NCBI RefSeq assembly: GCF_013112485.1
Contig: NZ_JABFHG010000002.1
Coordinates: 434,001-498,000 of the forward strand
Length of the DNA: 64,000 nucleotides
Direction of reading: 5' to 3'
Source of the DNA: Roseicella sp. DB1501
GTDB taxonomy: Bacteria; Pseudomonadota; Alphaproteobacteria; Acetobacterales; Acetobacteraceae
Shown: piece after piece, positions 6,909 through 15,435 of the stretch
Position numbering within the stretch: position 1 is the first letter of the stretch
How the letters are laid out: each line of letters begins with the position of its first letter
The notes under the pieces: model-generated
Databases searched by the model: none
Seen by the model: only the letters and a program-made list of their open reading frames with translations
What the model was told of the DNA's origin: nothing
Program-made: the position numbers and the translations under genes

Positions 6909-8255
6909 ATGAACATTGAAGACCTGAAGATTAAGCGCAAGGCGTACGCTGCGGAGATGGCGGCGCTGGTCGCCAAGGAGAACGCCCTCCCCGATGGTGA
7001 GGTGCTGGACGAGGCCGATGCGGCCGAGTTCGAGGTCACCGCGAAGAAGATCGACGCCCTAGAGGCCCGCATTAAGCGTGCCGAGGCCGCTGCCCGCGCC
7101 GACATCGTCGCTGCGGCGGAGAAGGCCGCGACGGTCGATGCGTTCGACGCCGACGAGGAAGACTTCGCTCCCCGGACGGCCATGAAGGCCATGACCTCCA
7201 CCATCTATGCCTCCGACCCGGCCGAGAAGATCGAGAAGGGCTTGCAGGCGGCTCGCTTCGTCATTGGTGCCGCTATTGCGCGGAAGTCCGGTCCCCGTGC
7301 CGCCGCTCAGTTCGTGTCGCAGACCTGGCGTGATGAGACCGTTGCCAAGGCACTGTCCCAGACGGGCGGTTCTTCGGTCGGTGGCGTCCTCATCCCGGTG
7401 AAGTTTCAGCCGGACCTTATCGAACTGCTGCGCGCTCGTGTCGCCGTTCGTGCCTCGAACCCGATGTCGATCGACATGCCCGAGGGCAACCTGACGCTGC
7501 CGCGTCTCGCTGGTGCGGCGACGGCTGGCTGGGGTACTGAAGTCGCGTCGATCAGCACCTCGAACCCGACCTTCAACAGCGTGGTTCTGTCGGCTAAGAA
7601 GCTAACCGCAATGGTGGCGATTTCGAATGACCTGATCCGCCGCAGCCCGGTGAGTGCCGACACCGTGGTGCGTGACGACCTCATCGAGGTGGTTGCGCGC
7701 ACAGAGGATCTGGCGTTCCTGCGTGGCCCTGGTACTGGCAATGCGCCGACCGGCCTGTCCGTGCAGAGCGGGATCAGCACGCTGACGGCTGCTGGCGTGA
7801 CGCTGGCAAACGTCATCGCGTTCCTCAACGGCATGGTGCTGAAGTTGCAGAATGCGAACTCCCGCATGTTGCGTCCGGGCTGGATCATGAATCCGCACGT
7901 CAAGGCGTTTATCGCCAGCCAGCGCGATGGCGTCGGTTCGTTCGTGTTCAAGCAGGAACTCGACGCCGGGACGCTGCTCGGCTTCCCGGTTCGTACCACG
8001 ACCGCGATCCCGAACAACCTGACGAGCGCTGGCGGCACCGCCGGCAGCGAAGTCTACCTCGCCGACTTCGCCGACGTGATCGTAGCCGACGCGATGCAGC
8101 TTTCGATTGAAGCTTCGTCTGAGGCTGTGGTTGATGGCACCAGCCTGTTCCAGACGGATCAGATGGCTATCCGCGCGATCAAGGAGGTCGACATCGCCCT
8201 CCGTCATCCGGAGAGCGTCTGCCTCGGCCTCTGCGACAGCTACAAGCTGTACTGA
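6909..8255 (+). CDS. Major capsid protein, HK97 fold, with delta domain
   Basis: The 448-residue precursor begins with a charged coiled coil (residues 1-75, LKIKRKAYAAEMAALVAKE and onward), the delta domain that acts as internal scaffold and is cleaved by the protease upstream. The mature shell domain follows, with SQTGGSSVGGVLIPVKFQ, VAISNDLIRRS and AFLRGPGTGNAPTGL, all classic for this family. The start has an AAACAGGT ribosome binding region and lacks a TAAAT element, which fits strong independent translation of the most abundant virion protein. Confidence 0.97.
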   Translation: MNIEDLKIKRKAYAAEMAALVAKENALPDGEVLDEADAAEFEVTAKKIDALEARIKRAEAAARADIVAAAEKAATVDAFDADEEDFAPRTAMKAMTSTIYASDPAEKIEKGLQAARFVIGAAIARKSGPRAAAQFVSQTWRDETVAKALSQTGGSSVGGVLIPVKFQPDLIELLRARVAVRASNPMSIDMPEGNLTLPRLAGAATAGWGTEVASISTSNPTFNSVVLSAKKLTAMVAISNDLIRRSPVSADTVVRDDLIEVVARTEDLAFLRGPGTGNAPTGLSVQSGISTLTAAGVTLANVIAFLNGMVLKLQNANSRMLRPGWIMNPHVKAFIASQRDGVGSFVFKQELDAGTLLGFPVRTTTAIPNNLTSAGGTAGSEVYLADFADVIVADAMQLSIEASSEAVVDGTSLFQTDQMAIRAIKEVDIALRHPESVCLGLCDSYKLY

Positions 8256-8260
8256 TCGCC

Positions 8261-8431
8261 GTGATCGTCACCTTCACCAAAGGGTGGCAGTCCTACAACG
8301 CCGGGGAGGATGCCTCCTTCCCGGCGGAAGTCAGCGAACTGCTCGTGCAGACCGGCGTCGCGGTGCTGAAGTACCCGAACGATCCGGCCGTCAAAAAGAC
8401 CAAGCCTGCAAAGGGCACGATCGAGAAGTGA
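8261..8431 (+). CDS. Small head-region protein (56 aa), unknown function
   Basis: A GTG-initiated frame begins MIVTFTKGWQSYNAGEDASF and ends KPAKGTIEK. It starts six bases after the capsid stop and ends five bases before the connector gene, so it fits exactly between two solid genes. Short proteins with this YNAGE...AxFP pattern often sit between capsid and connector genes in HK97-like phages. I cannot assign a role; a head-decoration or connector accessory function is only suggested by position. Confidence 0.75.
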   Translation: MIVTFTKGWQSYNAGEDASFPAEVSELLVQTGVAVLKYPNDPAVKKTKPAKGTIEK

Positions 8432-8435
8432 GCCG

Positions 8436-9083
8436 ATGAGCCTATCCCTCCGCACCGTTACTCCTGCCGCGGCCCTGCCGGTTTCGATCGACACCCTGCG
8501 GGCGCACCTTCGGGTCGACAGCCTAGTGGATGACGACGTCATCGCCATCTACGGCCAAGCTGCGACCGAGTGGGTGGAGAGCATCTGCGGACGGGCGCTC
8601 ATCTCGCAAACCATCTGCGCCACGTTGGCGCCGGACAATCCCCAGACCGTCACACCGATGGTTTGGGGACCGGGTCCCATCCTGCCGCTTTGGTCCCTGC
8701 CCTTGCTGCCATCGCGCTACCTGGAACTCCCGCGTGCACCGCTTCAGAGCGTCTCTGACGTCAGGTATGTGCCGCGTGACGGTACCGAGGTCACCTTGAC
8801 GTCCGGGACCGACTACCTGGTCAGCACAGCGGCGGAACCTGGTCGCGTCATGCTGGCCACCAGCCTGCCGCCGTCGATGCAGAGGTTCTCCATCACCTAC
8901 GTGGCCGGTTACGGCAGTGAGCCGGCAGCAGTGCCGGCGGCGATCCGCAACGCCATCCTACTGCTAACCGCCTTCCTCTATGAGCAGCGCGGGGATGCCG
9001 GAGGGGAGATGCCGCGGGCGGCAGAGATGCTGCTGGCGCCGTTCCGCCTGGTAAGCTTCGGACGTAGCTATGGCGTTTCGTAA
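8436..9083 (+). CDS. Head-tail connector protein (gp6/YqbG-like)
   Basis: The 215-residue product starts with LSLRTVTPAAALPVSIDTLRAHL and has the helical DDDVIAIYGQAATEWVESICGRAL segment typical of phage head-tail connectors of the gp6-like group, which form a ring under the portal. The C-terminal half has VPAAIRNAILLLTAFLYEQRGDAG, also a family hallmark. It overlaps the next gene by 14 bases (9070-9083). Its place between capsid and head-closure genes is as expected. Confidence 0.9.
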   Translation: MSLSLRTVTPAAALPVSIDTLRAHLRVDSLVDDDVIAIYGQAATEWVESICGRALISQTICATLAPDNPQTVTPMVWGPGPILPLWSLPLLPSRYLELPRAPLQSVSDVRYVPRDGTEVTLTSGTDYLVSTAAEPGRVMLATSLPPSMQRFSITYVAGYGSEPAAVPAAIRNAILLLTAFLYEQRGDAGGEMPRAAEMLLAPFRLVSFGRSYGVS

Positions 9084-9447
9084 CCCGAAGATTGGCGACC
9101 TCCGCTGGCAGGTCGACCTTGCGACGCGCCAGCACACGAACGGGTACGATGATAACGGCCTCGATGTCCGGTATCTCGATCGCCGTACCGTCAGAGCCGC
9201 CATCGAGCCTCTCGGCACTGCCGCGTACCTCGCCGGCCAGCAAATCGACCTCGGCCGCATCACCCACCGCGTCACCGTCCGTTGGCAGCCGGACCTCTCC
9301 ATCTACACCTGCATCTTGCGCGAAACGATCCTGCCGGATGGTACCACGCGGGAGGACGTTTACCGTGTCCATCGTGTTGCAGAAGTGGCCGGAAGGACAC
9401 GCTTTGCGGTCCTGGATTGCGAGCTAGAAGCCCGCGACCGCGGCTGA
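9070..9447 (+). CDS. Phage head closure protein (SPP1 gp16-like)
   Basis: This 125-residue protein belongs to the head-tail joining family that plugs the connector after packaging. The pattern IGDLRWQVDLATRQHTNGYDD, then RAAIEPLGTAAYLAGQQIDL, THRVTVRW and YRVHRVAEVAGRTRFAVL is characteristic of the family's small beta-barrel. It begins inside the end of the connector gene. The downstream 57 bases carry no recognisable TAAAT element. Confidence 0.9.
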   Translation: MAFRNPKIGDLRWQVDLATRQHTNGYDDNGLDVRYLDRRTVRAAIEPLGTAAYLAGQQIDLGRITHRVTVRWQPDLSIYTCILRETILPDGTTREDVYRVHRVAEVAGRTRFAVLDCELEARDRG

Positions 9448-9504
9448 TCGCGGGATCGCGATTTTCAGTAGAGTCGTTGCTTAGCTGGCCGCTATGGTCC
9501 ATCC

Positions 9505-9804
9505 ATGCGCCTCACCCCTGCCATCCGCCAGTATCATGATCGCATCGTGGCCCGCCTGAAGGCGGTCGACGCGAAGGAACCCCCTGTCCGCTATGTCGCC
9601 GTCCTCGACATCGCCGTCGAGGAGTTGCAGGCGTTGGAGGAGAGGGAAGCCACAGACGACGATTACACCGACCATAGCGAGATCATCGAGTTCCTGACGG
9701 CGGACCATATCGGTCTGACGGACGATGAGTGGGAGGAACTCTGCTGCACTCCTGACGACCCGGAGCTACGGTCGCAACTGATCGAGAAGTATTGCCCTAA
9801 ATAA
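9505..9804 (+). CDS. Acidic hypothetical protein in the neck module (99 aa)
   Basis: The frame encodes a strongly acidic helical protein with many Asp and Glu residues in its central and C-terminal parts (LEEREATDDDYTDHSEIIEF, LTDDEWEELCCTPDD). I do not recognise the family. It lies between head closure and the gp10-like neck gene and its TAA stop is the end of a TAAATAA sequence. Acidic composition could indicate a tail or neck chaperone, but that is speculation. Confidence 0.75.
   Translation: MRLTPAIRQYHDRIVARLKAVDAKEPPVRYVAVLDIAVEELQALEEREATDDDYTDHSEIIEFLTADHIGLTDDEWEELCCTPDDPELRSQLIEKYCPK
9798..9803 (+). promoter_or_regulatory. TAAAT start-site element before gp10-like gene
   Basis: TAAATA reads into the TAA stop at 9802-9804 and is followed by GGG and the ATG at 9808. 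The first T lies 10 bases upstream of the ATG. Confidence 0.6.
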
Positions 9805-9807
9805 GGG

Positions 9808-10284
9808 ATGCTTCGCCTTCAGCTTTCCGTCTCGTCCTACCAGCTAGCCTACAACAGAAAAAACCTGACGGCGGCTCTCAGGGCCGCCGGACGGATCGTG
9901 GCCGCAAAGGCCCGCAGTTTGATCCTCAGTGCCCCTAAGCCGTCTGTGGCTGGCGGACCCCCGGCGAACCGGACGGGGCTCCTGGCGCGCTCCCTGCTCG
10001 TCCGTGCCCGTGGGTCAACCGCCCGCATCATCGATGCAGCGCAATCGAACGATGCTTTCTACGCGCGATTCCTAGAGACCGGCGCGACCTCTGGCGGCGG
10101 CAGGGGCTTCACCCGCACCCGCGTCGCTGGCCGTGCCAGGCGGAAGGTGACGGGGAAATACACCACCCAGCGCAACATGGCCCCTCGCCCGTTCCTCACC
10201 GCGGCGCTCGAAGCCTCACAGGCCGAGATCGTCCGCCGGGTAGGCGAAGGCGTGGGTGAGGCGATCACCGGGGTCCAGGCATGA
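9808..10284 (+). CDS. HK97 gp10-like neck / tail completion protein
   Basis: The 158-residue basic protein carries the pattern of the gp10-like family: a helical N-terminus with AAGRIVAAKARSLILSAP, then YARFLETGATSGGGRGF, and a C-terminal APRPFLTAALEASQAEIVRRV. Members join tail to head in HK97-like phages. It overlaps the tail terminator gene by four bases (10281-10284), linking the head module directly to the tail module. Confidence 0.88.
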   Translation: MLRLQLSVSSYQLAYNRKNLTAALRAAGRIVAAKARSLILSAPKPSVAGGPPANRTGLLARSLLVRARGSTARIIDAAQSNDAFYARFLETGATSGGGRGFTRTRVAGRARRKVTGKYTTQRNMAPRPFLTAALEASQAEIVRRVGEGVGEAITGVQA

Positions 10285-10802
10285 ACATCCCGGCCATCAT
10301 CCAGCAGCTACGCACATACTGCCCGACGCTGAAGGTCGTTGGCGGCGCAGCCGACTATGAACGCGCTAGCCGCGACACCTTCGGCCAGGTCCCCGCCGCA
10401 TACGTGATCCCTCGCGCTGACGATGCCTCGCCAAATGAGGACCAGACGCAGCTTCAGCAGCGTGTGCTGGAAAGCTTTGGCGTCATCCTTGTGCTCGACA
10501 ATACGCCCGATCGCCGCGGACAGACCTCTACGACATCGGTCGAAAGCATGAAGTACGAGGTGCATGGCGCTTTGCTGAACTGGCGCATGGACCCGACCCG
10601 AACCGCGCGCGGCCTCTGGTATGACGGTGGACACATGGTCGACCTCGATGGCGCGAGATTGTTCTGGGAGATGGTCTACACCTCGGAGATTTTCATCACC
10701 GAGGCGGATGGCTTCCAGCCCGATGGAGATCCGTTGCTGCACATTGAAGGTCATACCCCGGACGACATCTGCAATTTCGATACTGCGCTACCGCAGAGCT
10801 AA
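10281..10802 (+). CDS. Phage tail terminator-like protein
   Basis: The 173-residue product matches by eye the tail-terminator (Mu gp37-like) proteins found just before DUF2635 and sheath genes in Mu-type tails. Features include MNIPAIIQQLRTYCPTLKVV at the N-terminus, GQVPAAYVIPRAD, and RVLESFGVILVLDN. The C-terminal WEMVYTSEIFITEADG segment is typical. It caps the tail and stops sheath and tube polymerisation. It is translationally coupled to the neck gene, so this is the seam where the HK97 head cassette meets the Mu-type tail cassette. Confidence 0.82.
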   Translation: MNIPAIIQQLRTYCPTLKVVGGAADYERASRDTFGQVPAAYVIPRADDASPNEDQTQLQQRVLESFGVILVLDNTPDRRGQTSTTSVESMKYEVHGALLNWRMDPTRTARGLWYDGGHMVDLDGARLFWEMVYTSEIFITEADGFQPDGDPLLHIEGHTPDDICNFDTALPQS

Positions 10803-10815
10803 GGTGGCCTCTCGC

Positions 10816-10821
10816 TAAATA
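10816..10821 (+). promoter_or_regulatory. TAAAT start-site element before DUF2635 gene
   Basis: TAAATA is followed by CGGGC and the ATG at 10827. The first T lies 11 bases upstream and the element lies 14 bases after the terminator-protein stop. Confidence 0.6.
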
Positions 10822-10826
10822 CGGGC

Positions 10827-11009
10827 ATGCAAGTGAAGCCCGCCGCCGGTCTCCTGGTGATTGATCCCGAGACCGGCATGCCTCTGTCCGCGGATGGGGC
10901 AGATGTCGAGATGACAGAATACTGGCAGCGCCGTCTAGCTGACGGCGATGTCGTGACCGCAGTGCCCGAACCCGCGCCTGCCGGCGCCATCAACAAAAAG
11001 ACTTCGTAA
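10827..11009 (+). CDS. DUF2635 family protein (Mu gp38-like)
   Basis: The 60-residue protein reads MQVKPAAGLLVIDPETGMPL, then YWQRRLADGDVVTA, the signature of the small DUF2635 proteins that always precede the sheath gene in Mu-like tails. Its role is not established. It lies 16 bases upstream of the sheath start, whose ribosome binding site (TAAAGGAG) overlaps the end of this gene. Confidence 0.9.
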   Translation: MQVKPAAGLLVIDPETGMPLSADGADVEMTEYWQRRLADGDVVTAVPEPAPAGAINKKTS

Positions 11010-11024
11010 AGGAGCGCGCCGCAA

Positions 11025-12497
11025 ATGGCTGCAATTGGATTCCAGAACTTCCCGATCAACACAAACCTAGCGCCGGGCGTTTACTTTGACGTCGACGCGA
11101 CAAACGCCAACGCTGGAACGGCTCCGCAGCGCACCCTGGTCATTGGCCAGATGCTCGCCAGCGTCACGGCGACGGCTGGTGTCCCGTTCCTGGTGACCAG
11201 CTACGCCGCGGCCCGCACGGCTGGCGGTGCAGGCTCGATGCTTTCGCTGATGCTACAGCAGTATCGCAAGAGCGATCCGACCGGCGAAGTCTGGTGCTTG
11301 CCCGTGAGCGACAACGGCTCCGGCACGAATGCCTCGATCGCGGTGACGATCTCCGGCACGAGCACCGCGGCTGGTACGCTGAACCTCTACGTCTGTGGCA
11401 CGAACGTGCAGGTCGGTGTTGCCTCTGGTGCGACCGCTGCAACTGTCGCCACCGCGACCGCCGCGGCCATCAATGCACTGATCGACCTGCCCGTCACCGC
11501 TGCTGCATCGACTGGCACAGTGACGATTACTGCCCGGCATAAGGGCATTGTTGCGGGTGACATCGATGCGCGCATCAACTTCAGCGGCACTCCGGCGGGC
11601 GAGAGCACACCGGCTGGCCTGACGGTCTCTGTGGGTTCCCTGTCCGCTGGCACGGGTGAGCCGACGCTAAGCTTCGCCAACCTGGGCGATACCGTCTACG
11701 ACTACATCATCACCCCGTACGGCGACAGCACCTCGCTGGCCGCGACCACTGCGCTACTCAACGATGTCTCGGGCCGCTGGTCCTGGCAGACCAAGCTGTA
11801 CGGCCACTGCTTTGGCGCAAAGAAGGGCACGTCTTCGGCACTGACGACCTTCATCGCGTCGTACAATGACCAGCACCTCAGCCTTCTCGGCATCAACGAT
11901 ACGCCCGTCCCGGTCTACCTTGTGGCGGCCGACTACGGCGCGGTTTGCGCGAACTCGCTTCGGGTCGATCCCGCGACCCCGCTTCAGAACGTGGTCATGA
12001 ACATTCCCGCACCGCCGCGTGCCTCTCGATTCCTCCTGAGCGAGCGCAACACGCTGTATGGCGTGGGTATGGGCGCGACGCGGGCGAACGATGCGGGCCA
12101 GGTGATCCTCGATCGCAGCGTCACGACCTACACGACGAACGCCGCGGGCGCGAAGGATACCTCTTACCGCGACACAGAGACGCTGGCCACCTTGCAGTTC
12201 TGCATCCGCAGCCTGGACAGCATGCTCGGCACCAAGTTTGCGCGGAAGAAGTTGCTCGCGGACGGGACGCAGGTCCCCGGCGGCAGCAATTTCGTCACGG
12301 CGCAGTCGGTGAAGGCGGAGATCATCGCCTGGTATCGCGCCCGCGCCCTCGAAGGTGTGGTGCAGAACCCCGACACATTTGCGCGGAACGTACAGGCGCA
12401 GAACATCGGCCAGGGCCGCGTCGCCGTCATGCTGCCCATCGATGTCGCCAACCAACTTCGAGTCCTGGGTATCTCGGTACAGTTCATCAAAAGCTGA
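11025..12497 (+). CDS. Contractile tail sheath protein (Mu gpL-like)
   Basis: The 490-residue protein forms the contractile sheath, which identifies the particle as a myovirus. Landmarks are the N-terminal LAPGVYFDVDATNANAG handshake region, RTLVIGQMLASVTATAG, a middle domain with ITPYGDSTSLAATTALLND, and the conserved C-terminal core with LRVDPATPLQNVVM, EADN-like receptor segments and IDVANQLRVLGISVQF. A strong TAAAGGAG ribosome binding site fits high expression. The central Ala, Gly and Thr rich part is the variable outer domain. Confidence 0.95.
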   Translation: MAAIGFQNFPINTNLAPGVYFDVDATNANAGTAPQRTLVIGQMLASVTATAGVPFLVTSYAAARTAGGAGSMLSLMLQQYRKSDPTGEVWCLPVSDNGSGTNASIAVTISGTSTAAGTLNLYVCGTNVQVGVASGATAATVATATAAAINALIDLPVTAAASTGTVTITARHKGIVAGDIDARINFSGTPAGESTPAGLTVSVGSLSAGTGEPTLSFANLGDTVYDYIITPYGDSTSLAATTALLNDVSGRWSWQTKLYGHCFGAKKGTSSALTTFIASYNDQHLSLLGINDTPVPVYLVAADYGAVCANSLRVDPATPLQNVVMNIPAPPRASRFLLSERNTLYGVGMGATRANDAGQVILDRSVTTYTTNAAGAKDTSYRDTETLATLQFCIRSLDSMLGTKFARKKLLADGTQVPGGSNFVTAQSVKAEIIAWYRARALEGVVQNPDTFARNVQAQNIGQGRVAVMLPIDVANQLRVLGISVQFIKS

Positions 12498-12535
12498 ACG
12501 ACCGCCTAACCGCCAGATAAGAAAGAAAAGCAAGA

Positions 12536-12910
12536 ATGGCAGTGAGCAATACACGGCGCGTCGCAGGCGTTGCCTCTTTCACCATCGACGGCAGCCCATA
12601 CATGCTTGTCGATGGCTTCGTTTGGTCCCCGTCGACGGTCTCGCGGGAGACCAGCCTTGGCCTCGATGGCCTTCATGGCTTCAAGGAGATGCCCGTCGCT
12701 GGCTGGATCGAAGCCAACATCCGCGATTCGGGCGTCCGCGTGGAGGACTTCAACGCGATGACGTCTTCGACGGTGGTCGGCACGATGGCGAATGGTAAGC
12801 AGGTGATCATGAGCCTCGGCTGGTGCACGTCTGCCCTTGAGGTTGACGGCACAGAGGGTACCGTCAAGGTGCGCTTCGAGGGACCGGACGTCACTGAGGT
12901 CTTCTCGTGA
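12536..12910 (+). CDS. Phage tail tube protein (Mu gpM-like)
   Basis: This 124-residue protein forms the inner tube. It has the family pattern of RRVAGVASFTIDGSPYMLVD, GFKEMPVAGWIEANIRDSG and TVKVRFEGPDV, and it directly follows the sheath as in all Mu-type tails. A purine-rich leader (AAGAAAGAAAAGCAAGA) precedes the ATG. Its stop overlaps the chaperone start by four bases. Confidence 0.93.
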   Translation: MAVSNTRRVAGVASFTIDGSPYMLVDGFVWSPSTVSRETSLGLDGLHGFKEMPVAGWIEANIRDSGVRVEDFNAMTSSTVVGTMANGKQVIMSLGWCTSALEVDGTEGTVKVRFEGPDVTEVFS

Positions 12911-13230
12911 GCATTGAGATTGAAGCTCCGGCGGCGGAACCGCTGCCGGAGTTGATCCTCACTCTGGACGAGCCGATCGAGTTTGGTGGTAAGTCCTGGT
13001 CAGAGATTGTCCTCCGTGAGCCGAAGGTGCGCGAGATCGCGGCTGCATTCAAGGTGCTGGGCGGCAACCCGACACCGGAGTCCATGGTGCGGTTTCAGAA
13101 CACGCTGGTGGCGTCGGTCTCTGGTGTTCATGAGCGCGGCATCGAGCAAATGCCGATCAGGCTGTTCCAGCAAGCCGTGGAGTATCTACAGAGTTTTTTG
13201 TCCGGCTCCCTCCTAGGTGGCGGGATCTGA
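12907..13230 (+). CDS. Tail assembly chaperone, zero-frame product (Mu gp41-like)
   Basis: The 107-residue product contains IEFGGKSWSEIVLREPKVREI, the signature of the Mu gp41-type tail assembly proteins that hold the tape measure before tube assembly. It begins within the tube gene stop (ATGA) and lies between tube and tape measure, the standard chaperone position. A T-TTT-TTG heptamer at 13194-13200 near its 3' end allows a -1 slip into a longer product, described separately. The zero-frame protein ends 10 codons after the heptamer. Confidence 0.9.
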   Translation: MSIEIEAPAAEPLPELILTLDEPIEFGGKSWSEIVLREPKVREIAAAFKVLGGNPTPESMVRFQNTLVASVSGVHERGIEQMPIRLFQQAVEYLQSFLSGSLLGGGI

Positions 13231-13367
13231 TTGCGGACTTGACGGTCTTCTACCACTGGCCCGCATCAGGGCCGGGATCAGCCGCGGAACTAACCGGCAG
13301 TGAACTTGCGGAGTGGCGCGACCAAGCGATCCGAATTAATAAAGAGCGCAGCGGCGCCGAGGAGTAA
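13194..13367 (+). CDS. -1 frameshift extension of the tail chaperone (P2 GpE-type)
   Basis: The -1 frame opens at the slippery heptamer and runs without a stop to the TAA at 13365-13367. It encodes VRLPPRWRDLIADLTVFYHW followed by SELAEWRDQAIRINKERSGAEE. The DLTVFYHWP...WRDQA pattern is typical of the P2 GpE family, which in P2-like phages is likewise made by frameshift as an extension of the shorter chaperone. The extension has no start codon with a good ribosome binding site, so a fused product of about 153 residues beginning at 12907 is expected. The fused form would bridge the tape measure and tube subunits. The frame and heptamer are directly visible; use in vivo is inferred. Confidence 0.85.
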   Translation, partial: FFVRLPPRWRDLIADLTVFYHWPASGPGSAAELTGSELAEWRDQAIRINKERSGAEE

Positions 13368-13372
13368 CTGAC

Positions 13373-15277
13373 ATGGCGGCTGCGAAGACAGGCGGATTTG
13401 TTGTACGGATCACCGCGCAGGACAATGCCTCGCGGCAGATCGACCTGATCAACCGCCGCCTAGCTGCCATGCGTGCCCCTGTGGAGCGCCTACAGCGCAG
13501 CCTTGCGACATTCTACAACCTCTCCGGCCTGAACGGCCTCGCGCAGGGCTTCCAGAGGCTTGGCGGCTACATTGCATCCACAGTCGGTGCGCTCAGTCGC
13601 TTCTCCCCTGCCCTCGGTGCCATTCTGGGCGCTGGGACGTTGGCCGGTATGGCCCGGCTGGTGACGCGCTTCTCGGACTTCGGCACCGAACTCGGCAATA
13701 CCTCAGAGAGGCTTGGTACGTCGGCGGAGACGCTGCACGGCTTCCAAAACGCGGCGCGGCTCGCCGGCAGCGATGCGGGATCGCTGACGGCCGGGATGGA
13801 GACGCTTGGCGAGACCATGCAGGACGCGCTAGCGGGTCGCAATCCCGCCGCACTGCGCATGTTCAACGCGCTTGGCATCGGCATCAGGAAATCCGCGTTC
13901 GAAGCCCGCGGCGGTGCAGAGGCGTTTTCGGAGGTGGCCGATAAAGTCGCCAAGCTGAACGGGAACCCGGTCATCCAGGCGCAGTTTGCCCGCACCCTAT
14001 TCGGCGGTGCCGCCGATACCCTCTTGCCGTTCCTCCGGCAGGGCAAGGCCGGGATCGAGGAGTTGCGCAAAGAGGCCGAGCGGTATGGGCTCCTGACGGC
14101 GCAGAACACCAAGGTTGCAGATGAATTCCGCCGCTCGCAGACCCGCGTCGCCATGGCCTTCGAGGGTCTGGGCAATGCCATCTCGAACAGCGTCGCTCCT
14201 GTCCTCGCGCCACTTCTCAATCAATTCGCCGACCTGGTTGCGGAAAATCGCAAGTGGATCGGGCTGAAGACGGCCGAGTACGTCAAAGAGATCGGGGAAT
14301 GGCTGAAGACCATCAAATGGGCCGACGTCGCCGAAGCGGCAAAGGGGTTCTGGGACGGTCTCAAAGGGATGGCGCACAGCCTCGAAACCGTCGTCAAAAC
14401 CACGCAGGAAATCATTCGGCTTTGGACCGGATCGAAGGTTGCGAATGTCATTAGCTCCATTTTCAGCGCTGCTGCGGCGGTCGATGATGCGGTGCTCGGT
14501 ACCCTTGAGAACGCATCCAAGGCCGATAACGGAGAGAGGGAACAGGCCGGTAAGCCACGCCGGACCCTGACGGAATATCTGAGTGAGAAGTTCCCAGGGC
14601 TGTTCCCCGGCCCGGCACCGAGCGGTGACCGGCTGGTCAGGGAGAATGCCATCTACGACGGCCTCAGGAAGCGTGGACTCGGGCCTGAGGAAGCGGCTGG
14701 CGTCACCGCCAACATCATGCGGGAAAGCGGCGGTCGCCCCGATACCGTAAACCGGGAAGGCGGTGGCGTGGGTGCGCACGGGCTGTACCAGGGCCGCGCT
14801 GATCGCGCCTATCTCCCAGATGGCCGCCTCCTCTCGCAAGGAACGACGGACGAGCAGCTAGACGCCTTCATGGCCGATCGGCAGCGTCAGCGCGAGGCGA
14901 TGAACAAGGCAGGAATTGGCGGCTACGGGCCGGGGTCCGCGAATGCCTTCGGCTACCAGTACAGCGCCGGGTTCGAACGCCATGGCAATGCCGCGGAGGA
15001 CGCCGCACGGGCCGCGGAGGCCGCGCGCGTTCTCAGGCGCCAGATGCAACGCGGCCTGGAAGCAAAGCCCGCGACTGCCGCACCAGCCGCGCCTACGATC
15101 TCCCCCGCACCGGCCGCCGGGACACCAGGTCCGCAGAGCAGCAACGTGACAGGATCGGCCACGCTGAATATCCAGTTCGCCAACGCGCCGAAAGGTATGC
15201 AGGTCAGCGGGACATCGTCGGGCTTCCTCTCGGAACTCAACATCGGCTCGGGCCTGCCGGGGTACGCGGCGGCATGA
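13373..15277 (+). CDS. Tape measure protein with C-terminal lysozyme domain
   Basis: The 634-residue protein sets tail length and probably opens the cell wall during entry. Residues 1-120 are helical with hydrophobic LAGM and GAILGAGTLAGMARLV stretches, and 120-330 are alpha-helical tape (GMETLGETMQDALAG, TLFGGAADTLLPFLRQ). A linker is followed from about residue 422 by a phage tail lysozyme domain with GLRKRGLGPEEAAGVTANIM and the likely catalytic Glu451 in MRESGG, then FGYQYSAGFERHG. At roughly 0.15 nm per residue the tape predicts a tail below 100 nm. A GAGGAG ribosome binding site precedes the start. Confidence 0.9.
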   Translation: MAAAKTGGFVVRITAQDNASRQIDLINRRLAAMRAPVERLQRSLATFYNLSGLNGLAQGFQRLGGYIASTVGALSRFSPALGAILGAGTLAGMARLVTRFSDFGTELGNTSERLGTSAETLHGFQNAARLAGSDAGSLTAGMETLGETMQDALAGRNPAALRMFNALGIGIRKSAFEARGGAEAFSEVADKVAKLNGNPVIQAQFARTLFGGAADTLLPFLRQGKAGIEELRKEAERYGLLTAQNTKVADEFRRSQTRVAMAFEGLGNAISNSVAPVLAPLLNQFADLVAENRKWIGLKTAEYVKEIGEWLKTIKWADVAEAAKGFWDGLKGMAHSLETVVKTTQEIIRLWTGSKVANVISSIFSAAAAVDDAVLGTLENASKADNGEREQAGKPRRTLTEYLSEKFPGLFPGPAPSGDRLVRENAIYDGLRKRGLGPEEAAGVTANIMRESGGRPDTVNREGGGVGAHGLYQGRADRAYLPDGRLLSQGTTDEQLDAFMADRQRQREAMNKAGIGGYGPGSANAFGYQYSAGFERHGNAAEDAARAAEAARVLRRQMQRGLEAKPATAAPAAPTISPAPAAGTPGPQSSNVTGSATLNIQFANAPKGMQVSGTSSGFLSELNIGSGLPGYAAA

Positions 15278-15435
15278 AGCAAAGAAATTTGCCTTTCCCC
15301 TAAACACCCGCCGTTCAATCCAATGGCGACCGTAATACAACCTTTGATGTCTAATTCATCATTGTAATTCCCCGACACGAGATGCATTTTTAAGTGCGAC
15401 GCAAATGATGACTTCCTGATTAGGGGAGGCTTTGT

